Shown: positions 27,860 to 39,209, counted from the first letter of the stretch. The stretch is DNA of 61,233 nucleotides from Nonomuraea corallina (GCF_027620315.1 NZ_JAPNNL010000022.1:1-61233), one strand, 5' to 3'. Program-made: numbers and translations. Notes: generated from the letters alone by a model not told the origin.

Positions 27860-29124
27860 CCGCGCGCGCCGAGGCAGGCCGGCCCGAGGGGGGCGAGCGG
27901 ATGACCGAGCAGCCGGAGCCCGCCCCCTCGCCGGCGGACGGCGGAGCGCCGCCCGCGCGCCGGAGCGAGCTGGACTCCGTCCGGGTGCTGGTGGTCGTCG
28001 GGCTGGTGTTCTTCCACGCGGCGCTGGTCTTCGACGGCTCCGACGACTTCTACGTACGCAACGCCGAGACCACGGGCGTGTCCCTCGTCGTCTCGGCACT
28101 CGGCGTGGTGTGGGCGATGCCCATCCTCTTCCTCATCGCCGGCTTCGGCGCCCGGCACTCGCTGCGCCGCCGCGGCCCGGCCGGGTTCGCCGCCGAGCGG
28201 CTGCTGCGGCTGGGCGTGCCGCTGGTCTTCGGCACGCTCACCATCGTCCCGGTGCCGCAGTGGCTGCGGCTGCGCGCCGACCCCGGCTACCACGAGTCCT
28301 ACCTGGCCTTCCTGCCGCGCTTCTTCGAGGTCCGGTTCGACCCGGCCGAGTTCCCGTTCGTGCTGCAGGGCGAGCACTTCGAGACCGGGCACCTGTGGTT
28401 CATGCTGCTGCTGCTGGTGTTCGCGCTCATGCTGGCGGCGGTGGCGCGCTGGTTCCCCGCCGCCCGCGCCGGCCGGATCGCCGACCGGCTCGCCGCCGCG
28501 GCCGGGCACCGCGGCGCCCTGCTGCTGCCCGCCCTCCCCGTGGCGCTGCTCAGCGCGCTGGCCGGGCTGGAGGAGGAGTACGCCGGCTGGAGCCGCTGGG
28601 CCTACCTGCTGTTCTTCTGCTACGGGTTCGTGCTCGCCGGCGACGACCGCTTCCGCCGGGCGATCCGCAGGGACGCGCCGGTGGCCGCCGCCCTCGGCGT
28701 GACGCTGCCCATGGCCGGCCTGCCCATGTTCCTGCTCGCCGGCGGCGACCCCTTCACCGACCTGAGCCCCATGGCCACCGTCGCGCGGGCGATGTACGGC
28801 GTCGCGGGCTGGTGTCTGCTGGTCGGCATCCTCGGCCTGCTCGACCGCCGCGCCGCCGCCCGCCCCGCGGGCGCGCCGTCACGGGGCGGCGCCCGCCGGC
28901 GGGTGTACGCCTACCTGGCGGCCGCCGTGCTGCCCCTGTACATCCTGCACCAGCCGATCGTGGTCGCGGTCGCGTACGGGGTGGTGCGGCTGGACGCGCC
29001 CATCGCCGTCAAGTACCCGCTGATCGTGGCCGTCTCGCTGCTCCTCACGGTCGCCGCGTACGACGTGCTGGTACGGCGGACCCGGGTCACCCGGTTCCTG
29101 TTCGGCATGCGCGACGGACGCTGA
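27856..29124 (+). CDS. Acyltransferase-3 family integral membrane protein
   Basis: 422 residues with about ten hydrophobic helices. The N-terminal LDSVRVLVVVGLVFFHAAL contains the early helix and histidine typical of acyltransferase-3/OpgC-like proteins. Such proteins usually O-acylate sugars or other extracytoplasmic glycoconjugates. The start ATG overlaps the kinase stop (ATGA); ATG 27901, with GAGGGGGGCGAG before it, is an alternative. The two genes form a short operon. Whether it acts on the polyketide is not shown by the sequence. Confidence 0.8.
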   Translation: MTARAEAGRPEGGERMTEQPEPAPSPADGGAPPARRSELDSVRVLVVVGLVFFHAALVFDGSDDFYVRNAETTGVSLVVSALGVVWAMPILFLIAGFGARHSLRRRGPAGFAAERLLRLGVPLVFGTLTIVPVPQWLRLRADPGYHESYLAFLPRFFEVRFDPAEFPFVLQGEHFETGHLWFMLLLLVFALMLAAVARWFPAARAGRIADRLAAAAGHRGALLLPALPVALLSALAGLEEEYAGWSRWAYLLFFCYGFVLAGDDRFRRAIRRDAPVAAALGVTLPMAGLPMFLLAGGDPFTDLSPMATVARAMYGVAGWCLLVGILGLLDRRAAARPAGAPSRGGARRRVYAYLAAAVLPLYILHQPIVVAVAYGVVRLDAPIAVKYPLIVAVSLLLTVAAYDVLVRRTRVTRFLFGMRDGR

Positions 29125-29133
29125 CGGCGCGGG

Positions 29134-29149
29134 GCCCCTTCCGCAGGGG
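29134..29149 (+). terminator. Short GC hairpin after the acyltransferase gene
   Basis: CCCCT (29135-29139) pairs with AGGGG (29145-29149) around a 5-base loop, ten bases after the stop codon. No clear U-tract follows. Weak terminator candidate. Confidence 0.35.
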
Positions 29150-29269
29150 AGGCCGCCCGGCGGCGAACCCGGGCGGTACGGATCAACCACAATGCCACCG
29201 TGGGGCCGCGGGCCTCCGGCGGTCCGGCGTCCCGGCGCAGCTCAGGGCGGAAGGGCCCGACCGCGCCGG

Positions 29270-29306
29270 GGGTCCGGCCCGCCGCTGACGGCCGCCGGCC
29301 GGACCC
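29270..29306 (+). terminator. Ten-base-pair inverted repeat upstream of the first lacI-type gene
   Basis: GGGTCCGGCC (29270-29279) and GGCCGGACCC (29297-29306) are perfect inverse complements separated by 17 bases. It lies between the acyltransferase gene and the -35 box of the next promoter and would insulate the arabinose regulon from read-through. Confidence 0.5.
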
Positions 29307-29337
29307 GTGTGTAACCCGACCGTAATCGTGGCGACCC

Positions 29338-29365
29338 TTGACGGAGCGGCATGTTAACGTTCACA
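29338..29365 (+). promoter_or_regulatory. Promoter with LacI-type operator (O1) before the first regulator gene
   Basis: A -35-like TTGACG lies at 29338-29343. The partial palindrome TGTTAACGTTCACA at 29352-29365 covers the spacer and the -10 region. It matches sites before 30488, near 35060-35121 and at the araB start, so it is probably an autoregulatory operator of the LacI proteins encoded here. Confidence 0.7.
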
Positions 29366-29394
29366 GTCGTGCCAAGCCCGAAAGGAGCACGGCC

Positions 29395-30411
29395 GTGGGA
29401 ACTGCCCGAGGACGCCGTCCGCCGGTCATGGCGGACGTGGCCAAGGAGGCCGGCGTTTCCCATCAGACGGTCTCGCGCGTCCTCAACGACCACCCCAACG
29501 TGCGCGCCGAGACCCGGACCCGGGTGCTGGAGGCGATCGACAAGCTGGGCTACCGCCGCAACCTCGTCGCCCGCGCGCTGGTCACCAAGCACTCCAGAAC
29601 CCTGGGCGTGGTCAGCTTCGACACCACGCTCTACGGCCCGGCCAGCACGGTGTACGGCATCGAGCAGGCGGCCAGGGCGGCCGGTTACTTCATCAGCATC
29701 GTCAGCCTCAAGTCCATCGACAAGACCGGCGTCCGCGACGCCCTCGACTACCTGGCCGACCAGGGCGTCGACGGCATCGTGGCGGTCGCGCCGCAGCGGT
29801 CGGCCGCCCAGGCGCTGGCCGACCTGCCGCTCGACATCCCGGCGGTGGCGGTCGAGGGCGGCGAGGCCGGTGAGGTGCCGGTCGTCTGCGTGGACCAGGT
29901 CGAGGGCGGCAGGCTCGCCACCGAGCACCTGCTGGAGCTGGGTCACGAGACGGTCTGGCACGTACGCGGGCCGGGCGACTGGCTGGAGGCCGAAGGCCGG
30001 GTGATCGGCTGGCGGTCCGCTCTGGAGCGGGCGGGCCGGGCGGTCCCCGAGCCGCTGGCCGGCGACTGGAGCCCGCGCTCCGGTTACGAGGCCGGTCGCA
30101 GCCTGGCCGGCATGGCCGGGGTCACGGCGGTCTTCGTGGCCAACGACCAGATGGCGCTGGGCGTGCTGCGGGCCTTCACCGAGAAGGGGGTGAAGGTGCC
30201 CGGTCAGGTGAGCGTCGTCGGCTTCGACGACATCCCCGAGTCGGCGTACTTCTCACCTCCGCTCACCACCATCAGGCAGGATTTCGGCGCGGTCGGGCGG
30301 CACAGCATCGGGGTGCTGCTGCGGCAGATCGAGGCCGGCGGGCCGCAGGCAAGCGAGCGGCTCGTCGTCCCTCCCGCGTTCGTCCCCCGCGTCAGCACGG
30401 CCGGGCGCTGA
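29395..30411 (+). CDS. LacI-family transcriptional regulator 1 (probable arabinose regulator)
   Basis: The GTG at 29395 is chosen because AAAGGAG precedes it; the frame extends further upstream without a good ribosome site. 338 residues: N-terminal helix-turn-helix MADVAKEAGVSHQTVSRVLN with hinge helix NLVARALVTK, then a periplasmic-binding-protein-like sensor domain ending in SVVGFDDIPES. It is highly similar along its length to the regulator at 39278, including the recognition helix. It heads the cluster of sugar transport and L-arabinose genes and is preceded by its own operator-like site. A repressor responding to arabinose or a related sugar is inferred from context. Confidence 0.92.
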   Translation: MGTARGRRPPVMADVAKEAGVSHQTVSRVLNDHPNVRAETRTRVLEAIDKLGYRRNLVARALVTKHSRTLGVVSFDTTLYGPASTVYGIEQAARAAGYFISIVSLKSIDKTGVRDALDYLADQGVDGIVAVAPQRSAAQALADLPLDIPAVAVEGGEAGEVPVVCVDQVEGGRLATEHLLELGHETVWHVRGPGDWLEAEGRVIGWRSALERAGRAVPEPLAGDWSPRSGYEAGRSLAGMAGVTAVFVANDQMALGVLRAFTEKGVKVPGQVSVVGFDDIPESAYFSPPLTTIRQDFGAVGRHSIGVLLRQIEAGGPQASERLVVPPAFVPRVSTAGR

Positions 30412-30450
30412 GCCCGGGCCGCCGGCAGGACGGCGCTCGCACGCCCCTCG

Positions 30451-30464
30451 TGTTAGCGCTCACA
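30451..30464 (+). promoter_or_regulatory. LacI-type operator (O2) upstream of the first sugar-binding protein gene
   Basis: TGTTAGCGCTCACA, with central AGCGCT, matches O1 at 12 of 14 positions. It lies 24 bases before the GTG of the binding-protein gene, a position suited to repression by the adjacent LacI regulator. Confidence 0.75.
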
Positions 30465-30487
30465 ACCCCAGAAAGGACACCCCCCAC

Positions 30488-31483
30488 GTGTTGAAGAGGA
30501 TCTCGACGCTGGTCGTCGCCGGATTGACCGCGGCGGCGCTGGCGGCATGCGGCACCGGTGGCAGCGGCGGCAGCGGCGGCACGGAAGGAGGAGGCTCCGG
30601 CGGCGACTCGATCGTCATGGGCTTCTCCCAGGTCGGCGCGGAGAGCGGCTGGCGGACCGCGAACACCAAGTCCGTCCAGGAGGCCGCCAAGCAGGCCGGC
30701 ATCACGCTGCGCTTCTCCGACGCCCAGCAGAAGCAGGAGAACCAGATCAAGGCGATCCGCTCCTACATCCAGCAGAAGGTGGACGTCATCGCGTTCTCGC
30801 CGGTCGTGGAGTCGGGCTGGGACACCGTGCTCAAGGAGGCCAAGGACGCGAACATCCCGGTGATCCTGACCGACCGGGCCGTCGACTCCGCGGACACCTC
30901 GCTCTACAAGAGCTTCCTCGGCTCGGACTTCGTCGAGGAGGGCAAGAAGGCCGGCCAGTGGCTGGTCGAGGAGTACAAGGACAGCAGCGAGACCGTCAAC
31001 ATCGTCGAGTTGCAGGGCACCACCGGCTCCGCCCCGGCCAACGACCGCAAGGCGGGATTCGCCGAGGTCATCGGCGCCGACCAGAAGTTCAAGATCGTCG
31101 CCTCGCAGACCGGTGACTTCACCAGGGCCAAGGGCAAGGAGGTCATGGACGCCTTCTTGAAGGCGCAGCCGGACATCGACGTCCTCTACGCCCACAACGA
31201 CGACATGGGCCTGGGCGCGATCGAGGCGATCGAGGGCGCGGGCAAGGTGCCCGGCAAGGACATCAAGATCATCACGGTGGACGCCGTCAAGGACGGGATG
31301 CAGGCGCTCGCCGACGGGAAGATCAACTACATCGTCGAGTGCTCCCCGCTGCTCGGCCCGCAGCTGATGGACCTGGCCAAGAAGGTCGTCGCCGGCGAGA
31401 GCGTGCCGGCCCGCGTGGTGACCGAGGAGACCACGTTCACCCAGGAGCAGGCCAAGGAAGCCCTGCCCAGCCGCCAGTACTGA
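30488..31483 (+). CDS. Sugar ABC transporter substrate-binding lipoprotein (YtfQ-like)
   Basis: 331 residues starting at GTG, with an AAAGGA ribosome site. The signal peptide ends in a lipobox LAAC (Cys21), so this is a membrane-anchored lipoprotein. The mature part is a pentose/hexose periplasmic-binding fold (GFSQVGAESGWR, YAHNDDMGLGA, ITVDAVKDGM) closest in pattern to YtfQ-type galactofuranose/arabinose binding proteins. It is followed by an ATPase and two permeases, the YtfQ-R-T-YjfF order. A strong hairpin sits just after the stop. L-arabinose (furanose form) is the likely ligand because the ara catabolic genes lie downstream. Confidence 0.9.
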   Translation: MLKRISTLVVAGLTAAALAACGTGGSGGSGGTEGGGSGGDSIVMGFSQVGAESGWRTANTKSVQEAAKQAGITLRFSDAQQKQENQIKAIRSYIQQKVDVIAFSPVVESGWDTVLKEAKDANIPVILTDRAVDSADTSLYKSFLGSDFVEEGKKAGQWLVEEYKDSSETVNIVELQGTTGSAPANDRKAGFAEVIGADQKFKIVASQTGDFTRAKGKEVMDAFLKAQPDIDVLYAHNDDMGLGAIEAIEGAGKVPGKDIKIITVDAVKDGMQALADGKINYIVECSPLLGPQLMDLAKKVVAGESVPARVVTEETTFTQEQAKEALPSRQY

Positions 31484-31491
31484 CCGTGGAC

Positions 31492-31521
31492 GACCGGGCC
31501 GGCCGCGCGGCCGGCCCGGTC
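31492..31521 (+). promoter_or_regulatory. 30-bp perfect palindrome between binding-protein and ATPase genes
   Basis: The bases from 31492 to 31521 form a perfect palindrome (arm GACCGGGCCGGCCGC). The transcript would fold into a very stable hairpin nine bases after the binding-protein stop and before the ATPase ribosome site. Such hairpins usually protect the binding-protein message or reduce transcription into the downstream genes. Confidence 0.75.
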
Positions 31522-31540
31522 CGAAAGGAAGGGGCGCCGG

Positions 31541-33048
<1,508 letters not shown>

Positions 33049-33049
<1 letters not shown>

Positions 33050-34062
33050 TGCGCCGCCTGCTGTGGCCGATCCTGATCCTGGCCGCGCTGTTACTCGTCA
33101 ACGTGATCTTCACCCCCGGCTTCTTCTCCATCCAGCTCCGCGAGGGCCACCTGTACGGGAGCCTGATCGACATCCTGCGGTTCGGCGCCCCGCTGATCCT
33201 GGTGTCGCTGGGCATGACGCTGGTCATCGCGACCGGCGGCATCGACCTGTCGGTGGGCTCGGTGGTGGCCATCGGCGCCGCGCTCGCCTGCCTGCAGATC
33301 AGCCAGGACCAGGGCGTGCTCGTCGCCGTGGCGCTGTCGCTCGGGCTCTGCCTGCTGCTCGGCGCCTGGAACGGGTTCCTGATCGCCGCGGTCGGCATCC
33401 AGCCGATCATCGCCACGCTGATCCTCATGGTGACCGGGCGCGGCCTGGCCCAGCTGATCACCGACGGGCAGATCATCACCGTCAACGAGCCCGCGTACAA
33501 GCTCATCGGCGGCGGCTACCTGCTGACCGTGCCGTTCGGCATCCTCATCGTGCTCGTCGTGCTGGCGGTCACCGCGTTCCTCACCCGGCGGCTGGCCCTC
33601 GGCGTGCTCATCGAGTCGGTCGGCGGCAACGCCGAGGCGAGCAGGCTGGCCGGCATCAGGGCACGCGGGATCATCGTGATGGTGTACGCGTTCGCCGCCC
33701 TCTGCGCGGGCGTGGCGGGGCTGATGATCAGCTCCAACGTGTCCAGCGCCGACGGCAACAACGCCGGCCTGTGGATCGAGCTGGACGCCATCCTGGCCGT
33801 GGTGATCGGCGGCACGTCGCTGGCCGGCGGCCGGTTCTCGCTCGGCGGCACGGTGATCGGAGCGCTGATCATCCAGACGCTGACGACCACGATCTACTCC
33901 GTCGGCGTGCCGCCGGAGACCACGTTGCTGTTCAAGGCGCTCGTGGTGACCGCGGTCTGCCTGATCCAGTCGCAGGCGTTCCGCGACAAGGTGTTCCGCC
34001 GCCGCGGCGGGACCGCCCCGCCCCAGCCGGTGAACGAGGAGAAGGTACGGGTGAGCACGTGA
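33049..34062 (+). CDS. Sugar ABC transporter permease (YtfT-like)
   Basis: 337 residues of the BPD_transp_2 (CUT2) permease family with about eight to ten membrane segments and the family motif ATGGIDLSVGSVVAIGA. The ATG overlaps the ATPase stop, and the stop overlaps the GTG of the second permease (GTGA). The two permeases likely form a heterodimer with the two-domain ATPase. Confidence 0.93.
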
Positions 34063-35045
34063 GCACGCTCAGCCTCGGCGGGGGCAGGACGATCCCCGCC
34101 AAGTACGTGCCGGTCATGGTGACGGCCTGCCTGTTCGCGGCCATGTTCCTGGCGGGCGGCGTCCGCTACGAGGGGTTCGCCACCGGGCAGATCGTGCTGA
34201 ACGTCTTCATCGACAACGCGTTCCTGCTGATCGTGGCCGTCGGGATGACGTTCGTGATCCTCACCGGCGGCATCGACCTGTCGGTGGGCTCGGTGGTGGC
34301 GCTGTCCACGATGATCGCCGCGAGCCTGATGTCCGGGCCGGGCTGGCCGCCGTACGTTGTGGTGCCGCTGGTGCTGCTGGTCGGCTCGGGGCTGGGCCTG
34401 GTGATGGGCTACCTGATCCACGCCTTCGACATCCAGCCGTTCATCGTGACGCTGGCCGGGATGTTCCTGGCGAGAGGACTGTGTTACACGATCGGAACAG
34501 AGTCCATCCCGATCACCGATCCCACGTTCACCGTCTTCGCGCAGACCCGGCTGGACCTGTTCGCGGATCTGTGGATCTCGCCGAGCGTGGTCATCGCGGC
34601 GGTCGTGGTGGTGGTGGCCGCGTACGTGCTGCACTACACGCGGCTGGGCCGGGCGGTCTACGCCACCGGCGGCAGCGAGCAGTCGGCGCTGCTCATGGGC
34701 CTGCCCGTGGGCCGCACGAAGGTGGCGGTCTACACGATCTCCGGGTTCTGCTCGGCGCTCGGCGGGGTCGTGCTGTCGTTCTACATGCTCTCCGGGTACG
34801 GCCTGCACGCGGTCGGCATGGAACTGGACGCGATCGCGGCGGTGGTCATCGGCGGGACCCTGCTCACCGGGGGGACCGGTTTCCTGCTGGGCACCGTGCT
34901 GGGCGTGCTCGTGCTGGGCCTGATCCAGACCATCCTCAGCTTCGAGGGCACGTTGAGCTCCTGGTGGACCAAGATCGTCATCGGCCTCCTGCTGTTCGCG
35001 TTCATCCTGCTGCAGCGGCTGTTCTCGGCGCGGTCACGCCTCTGA
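34059..35045 (+). CDS. Sugar ABC transporter permease (YjfF-like)
   Basis: The start is GTG at 34059, overlapping the previous stop by 4 bases; the longer open frame upstream is a shadow inside the first permease. 328 residues, CUT2 permease with LTGGIDLSVGSVVALS and about eight to ten membrane helices. It completes the YtfQRT-YjfF-type importer. A new promoter with operators follows directly downstream. Confidence 0.93.
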   Translation: MSTLSLGGGRTIPAKYVPVMVTACLFAAMFLAGGVRYEGFATGQIVLNVFIDNAFLLIVAVGMTFVILTGGIDLSVGSVVALSTMIAASLMSGPGWPPYVVVPLVLLVGSGLGLVMGYLIHAFDIQPFIVTLAGMFLARGLCYTIGTESIPITDPTFTVFAQTRLDLFADLWISPSVVIAAVVVVVAAYVLHYTRLGRAVYATGGSEQSALLMGLPVGRTKVAVYTISGFCSALGGVVLSFYMLSGYGLHAVGMELDAIAAVVIGGTLLTGGTGFLLGTVLGVLVLGLIQTILSFEGTLSSWWTKIVIGLLLFAFILLQRLFSARSRL

Positions 35046-35062
35046 CCTGCGGGGAGATACCA

Positions 35063-35076
35063 TGTGAACGTTACCA
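35063..35076 (+). promoter_or_regulatory. LacI-type operator (O3), inverted orientation
   Basis: TGTGAACGTTACCA is the reverse complement of TGGTAACGTTCACA, one substitution from O1. It lies upstream of the -35 box of the ChvE-type transporter promoter, 44 bases from O4. Confidence 0.6.
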
Positions 35077-35094
35077 GGAGGTTACCGGGAGCCA

Positions 35095-35123
35095 TTGACA
35101 CCGTGGTTGTTAGCGATAACAAT
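35095..35123 (+). promoter_or_regulatory. Consensus promoter overlapped by a LacI-type operator (O4)
   Basis: A perfect -35 TTGACA lies at 35095-35100, with TAACAAT (35117-35123) near the -10 position. The near-perfect palindrome TTGTTAGCGATAACAA (35107-35122) occupies the spacer and the -10 box. Bound repressor would block polymerase. This is the best-defined promoter/operator pair in the window and drives the second transporter. Confidence 0.78.
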
Positions 35124-35233
35124 CACGGACAACAAATGCGAGGTTTGTTCTGGTTCATCCCTTCTTGTGGTGAACCGTTAACACTCACGCGCAGCCCCCG
35201 CTGCCGTGATCTTTCATGCAAGGAGAGCACACG

Positions 35234-36352
35234 ATGAGGTTGGGACGGATCGGGGGCGTGGTCACCGCGATCGCGCTCGCCGCCACCATGACGGCCTGCG
35301 GCTCCAGTCAGAAGACGGTCGACGCCGAGGCGTCCTCCGCCGCCGGAGGGGGCAACTCCGGCGGGCTGGTCGGCGTCACGATGCCGACCAAGTCGTCCGA
35401 GCGGTGGATCCACGACGGCGACAACGTCAAGAAGCAGCTGGAGGCGCTCGGTTACCAGGTCGACCTCCAGTACGCGGAGAACGACATCCCCACCCAGGCG
35501 AACCAGATCGAGAACCAGATCACCAAGGGCGCCAAGCTGCTGATCGTGGCCTCGATCGACGGCACCGCGCTCACCTCCCAGCTCCAGCAGGCGGCGGACA
35601 ACAAGATCCCGGTCATCGCCTACGACCGCCTGATCCGCAACAGCCCGAACGTCGACTACTACGCCACCTTCGACAACTTCAAGGTCGGCGTGCAGCAGGC
35701 CACCTCCCTCCTCCAGGGCCTCGGCGTGGACAAGGGCGAGAAGGGCCCGTTCAACGTCGAGCTGTTCGGCGGCTCGCCCGACGACAACAACGCCACGTTC
35801 TTCTGGAACGGCGCCATGTCGGTGCTCCAGCCGAAGATCGACGACGGCACCCTCGTCGTCAAGAGCGGCCAGACCGACTTCAAGACCGCCGCGATCCTGC
35901 GCTGGGACCCGGCCACCGCGCAGCGGCGCATGGAGGACATCCTCACCAAGACCTACACCGGTGACACCAAGGTCGACGGCGTGCTCTCCCCGTACGACGG
36001 CCTGTCCATCGGCATCCTGTCGGCGCTCAAGAGCAGCGGCTACGGCACCAGCGGCCAGCCCTACCCGATCGTGACCGGCCAGGACGCCGAGCTCGCCTCG
36101 GTCAAGTCGATCATCGCGGACGAGCAGTACTCGACGATCTTCAAGGACACCCGCAAGCTCGCCGAGACCACCGTCAAGATGGCCGACGCCGTGCTCAAGG
36201 GCCAGAAGCCCGAGGTCAACAACGAGAAGGACTACGACAACGGCAACAAGGTCGTCCCCTCGTACCTGCTCGACCCGGTGATCGTCGACAAGACGAACTA
36301 CAAGGAGATCATCATCGGCGGCGACTACTACACCGAGGACCAGCTCAAGTAG
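35234..36352 (+). CDS. Sugar ABC transporter substrate-binding lipoprotein (ChvE-like)
   Basis: ATG 35234 is preferred because AGGAGAG lies 6 nt before it; an in-frame ATG at 35216 has none. 372 residues, signal peptide with lipobox MTAC (Cys22). The mature sequence ([34 protein letters not shown]) is characteristic of ChvE-type multiple-monosaccharide binding proteins, which bind arabinose, xylose, galactose or glucose. It is followed by a GguA-type ATPase and GguB-type permease and preceded by an operator-controlled promoter. It gives the cell a second arabinose-linked uptake system. Confidence 0.93.
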   Translation: MRLGRIGGVVTAIALAATMTACGSSQKTVDAEASSAAGGGNSGGLVGVTMPTKSSERWIHDGDNVKKQLEALGYQVDLQYAENDIPTQANQIENQITKGAKLLIVASIDGTALTSQLQQAADNKIPVIAYDRLIRNSPNVDYYATFDNFKVGVQQATSLLQGLGVDKGEKGPFNVELFGGSPDDNNATFFWNGAMSVLQPKIDDGTLVVKSGQTDFKTAAILRWDPATAQRRMEDILTKTYTGDTKVDGVLSPYDGLSIGILSALKSSGYGTSGQPYPIVTGQDAELASVKSIIADEQYSTIFKDTRKLAETTVKMADAVLKGQKPEVNNEKDYDNGNKVVPSYLLDPVIVDKTNYKEIIIGGDYYTEDQLK

Positions 36353-36359
36353 GGCCGTG

Positions 36360-36386
36360 CTCCGGGGGACGACCCGTCCCCCGGAG
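36360..36386 (+). promoter_or_regulatory. Eleven-base-pair intercistronic hairpin after the ChvE-like gene
   Basis: CTCCGGGGGAC (36360-36370) and GTCCCCCGGAG (36376-36386) pair perfectly around a 5-base loop. It begins seven bases after the binding-protein stop and lies before the ATPase start, the same position as the palindrome in the first transporter operon. Confidence 0.75.
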
Positions 36387-36410
36387 CCCCTGACCGAGGG
36401 GCTTCGACAC

Positions 36411-37940
36411 ATGACCGACCACATTCTGCGGATGACCGGGATCACCAAGACCTTCCCCGGCGTCAAGGCGCTGCAGGACGTCAACCTGTCCGTGCGGCGC
36501 GGCCGGATCCACGCCATCTGCGGCGAGAACGGCGCCGGCAAGTCGACGCTGATGAAGGTGCTGTCCGGGGTCTATCCGCACGGCACGTACGAGGGCGAGA
36601 TCCACTTCGACGGCGCGCGGTGCGCGTTCGGCGGCATCCGCGACAGCGAGCACGCCGGCATCGTCATCATCCACCAGGAGCTGGCGCTCAGCCCGCAGCT
36701 GTCGATCGCGGAGAACATCTTCCTCGGCAACGAACGGGCCAGGCGCGGGATCATCGACTGGAACCGCACCAACTACGAGGCCGGCCTGCTGATGAAGCGG
36801 GTGGGCCTGCGGGAGAACCCGACGACCGTCGTCTCCGACCTCGGCGTCGGCAAGCAGCAGCTCGTGGAGATCGCCAAGGCGCTGTCGAAGGAGGTGAAGC
36901 TGCTCATCCTCGACGAGCCGACCGCGGCGCTCAACGACGACGACTCCGCGCACCTGCTCGACCTGCTGCGCGGGCTGCGCGACGAGGGCATCACCTGCGT
37001 GATCATCTCCCACAAGCTGAACGAGGTGACCGCCATCGCCGACGCCGTCACGATCATCCGCGACGGCCGCACCATCGAGACGCTCGACATGGCGACCGAC
37101 GAGGTGACCGAGGACCGGATCATCTCCGGCATGGTCGGCCGCGCCCTGGACAACCGCTTCCCGCCGCACGAGTCCACGATCGGCGAGGAGGCGCTGCGCA
37201 TCGAGGACTGGACCGTCCACAGCCCCAGCCAGCCCGGCCGCAAGGTCGTCGACGGCGCCTCGCTCACGCTGCGGCGCGGCGAGATCGTCGGACTGGCCGG
37301 CCTCATGGGCGCCGGGCGGACCGAGCTGGCGATGAGCGTCTTCGGCCGCGCGTACGGGGTCAACATCTCCGGCAAGATCTACAAGGACGGCAAGCCGATC
37401 GAGATCCGCACCGTGCAGGACGCGATCCGGCACGGCCTGGCCTACGCCACCGAGGACCGCAAGCGGTACGGGCTCAACCTCATCGAGGACATCAAGCGGA
37501 ACATCTCGGCGGCCGGCCTGAGCGGCCTGTCGCGGCGCGGCTGGGTCAACGAGCACGAGGAGTACGCGGTCGCCCAGCGCTTCCACAAGAGCATGAACAT
37601 CAAGGCGCCCAGCGTGTCGAGCGTCGTCGGCAAGCTCAGCGGCGGCAACCAGCAGAAGGTCGTGCTCTCCAAGTGGATCCTCACCGAGCCCGACGTGCTC
37701 ATCCTCGACGAGCCCACCCGCGGCATCGACGTCGGCGCCAAGTACGAGATCTACACGATCATCAACCGGCTGGCCGACGAGGGCAAGGCGGTGCTGGTGA
37801 TCTCCTCGGAGCTGCCCGAGCTGCTGGGCCTGTGCGACCGCGTCTACACGCTCTGCGAAGGGCGCGTCACCGGTGAGCTGCCGCGGCGGGAAGCCACGCA
37901 GGAACGCCTCATGCAACTGATGACCAAGGGACAGGAGTAG
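36411..37940 (+). CDS. Sugar ABC transporter ATP-binding protein, two domains (GguA/MmsA-like)
   Basis: 509 residues from ATG 36411 (GAGGGG upstream). The N-terminal domain has GENGAGKST and [12 protein letters not shown], with signature-like [16 protein letters not shown]. The C-terminal domain has [25 protein letters not shown] and [13 protein letters not shown]. It matches the ChvE-GguA-GguB system in order and type. It is homologous to, but clearly distinct from, the ATPase at 31541. It would energise monosaccharide import through the next permease. Confidence 0.95.
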   Translation: MTDHILRMTGITKTFPGVKALQDVNLSVRRGRIHAICGENGAGKSTLMKVLSGVYPHGTYEGEIHFDGARCAFGGIRDSEHAGIVIIHQELALSPQLSIAENIFLGNERARRGIIDWNRTNYEAGLLMKRVGLRENPTTVVSDLGVGKQQLVEIAKALSKEVKLLILDEPTAALNDDDSAHLLDLLRGLRDEGITCVIISHKLNEVTAIADAVTIIRDGRTIETLDMATDEVTEDRIISGMVGRALDNRFPPHESTIGEEALRIEDWTVHSPSQPGRKVVDGASLTLRRGEIVGLAGLMGAGRTELAMSVFGRAYGVNISGKIYKDGKPIEIRTVQDAIRHGLAYATEDRKRYGLNLIEDIKRNISAAGLSGLSRRGWVNEHEEYAVAQRFHKSMNIKAPSVSSVVGKLSGGNQQKVVLSKWILTEPDVLILDEPTRGIDVGAKYEIYTIINRLADEGKAVLVISSELPELLGLCDRVYTLCEGRVTGELPRREATQERLMQLMTKGQE

Positions 37941-37946
37941 CTCCAC

Positions 37947-39209
37947 ATGAGCAGCACCACGCCCACCGCCGTCACGGCGGGCGCCACGGGCGGCGGACCG
38001 GAAGAGCCCAGGCGGCCGGGTCGCATCTCTCTGGGCGGAATGTCGCTCAACCTGAGGGCGAGCGGCATCTACATCGCGTTCGCGCTGATCGTCGTCCTCT
38101 TCTCGATCCTCACCGACGGCGCGCTCCTGACCCCCCAGAACATCTCCAACATCATCGTCCAGAACTCCTACATCCTGATCCTCGCGATCGGGATGATCCT
38201 GGTGATCATCGCCGGGCACATCGACCTGTCGGTGGGCTCGGTGGTGGCCGTCACGGGCGGGCTCGCCGCGGTGCTCATGGTCAACATGAGCATGCCGTGG
38301 CCGCTGGCCATCATCCTCACGATCGCCGCCGGCGCCCTGATCGGCGCCTGGCAGGGCTACTGGGTGGCCTACTTCGGCATCCCGGCGTTCATCGTGACGC
38401 TCGCGGGCATGCTGCTGTTCCGCGCGCTGACCCTCACCGTGCTCGGCAACCAGGGCATCGGCCCGTTCCCCGACCAGGTCCGCACGCTGGCCAACGGGTT
38501 CACCCCCGGCTACCTCGGCAACGTCGGGCTCGGCCCGCTGGGCGGCGCCGACCTGTTCAGCCTGCTCGTCGCGCTGGCCGCGATCGCCGGCATGGTCGTG
38601 TCCCAGTGGCGCACCCGCGCGGCCAGGGCCGGCTACGGGCAGGACGTGGAGCCGCTGGCGCTGTTCGCGCTCAAGATGGTCGCCGGGGCCGCGCTCATCA
38701 TGTTCCTGGTCGTGCAGCTCGCCCGGTTCAAGAACCTGCCGTGGGTGCTGGTCCTCCTCGCGGTGCTGGTGCTGGGCTACTCGCTGCTGGCCAACAAGAC
38801 CGTGTTCGGCCGGCAGATCTACGCCATCGGCGGCAACCTGCAGGCCGCGGTCATGTCCGGCGTCAAGGTCAAGAAGGTCGTCTTCTGGATCTTCGTCAAC
38901 ATGGGCGTGCTGGCGGCCGTCGCCGGCATCATCTTCGCCGGCCGGCTCAACCAGGCGGGCCCGACGGCGGGCAACGCCTTCGAGCTGGACGCCATCGCCG
39001 CGGCCTTCATCGGCGGCGCGGCCGTCCAGGGCGGCGTCGGCAAGGTGGTCGGGGCCATCACCGGCGGCCTCATCATGGCGGTGATCAACAACGGCATGTC
39101 CCTGATCGGCTCGCCGAGCGAACGGGTCATGCTCGTCAAGGGCCTCGTGCTGCTGGCCGCCGTCGCCTTCGACGTGTGGACCAAGCGCCGCGCGGGCGCC
39201 GCCGGCTGA
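37947..39209 (+). CDS. Sugar ABC transporter permease (GguB/XylH-like)
   Basis: 420 residues, longer than the other CUT2 permeases here because of an extra internal segment (about residues 200-270), as usual for GguB/XylH. It carries IAGHIDLSVGSVVAVTGG and more than ten hydrophobic helices; the cytoplasmic N-terminus is about 45 residues. The start lies six bases after the ATPase stop with AGGAG upstream. As sole permease it probably works as a homodimer. Confidence 0.93.
   Translation: MSSTTPTAVTAGATGGGPEEPRRPGRISLGGMSLNLRASGIYIAFALIVVLFSILTDGALLTPQNISNIIVQNSYILILAIGMILVIIAGHIDLSVGSVVAVTGGLAAVLMVNMSMPWPLAIILTIAAGALIGAWQGYWVAYFGIPAFIVTLAGMLLFRALTLTVLGNQGIGPFPDQVRTLANGFTPGYLGNVGLGPLGGADLFSLLVALAAIAGMVVSQWRTRAARAGYGQDVEPLALFALKMVAGAALIMFLVVQLARFKNLPWVLVLLAVLVLGYSLLANKTVFGRQIYAIGGNLQAAVMSGVKVKKVVFWIFVNMGVLAAVAGIIFAGRLNQAGPTAGNAFELDAIAAAFIGGAAVQGGVGKVVGAITGGLIMAVINNGMSLIGSPSERVMLVKGLVLLAAVAFDVWTKRRAGAAG

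Noticed and set aside
35171..35184. Sixth LacI-type operator (TGAACCGTTAACAC)
   Set aside because: The half-sites resemble the family, but an extra base at the centre breaks the spacing; kept out of the operator list.
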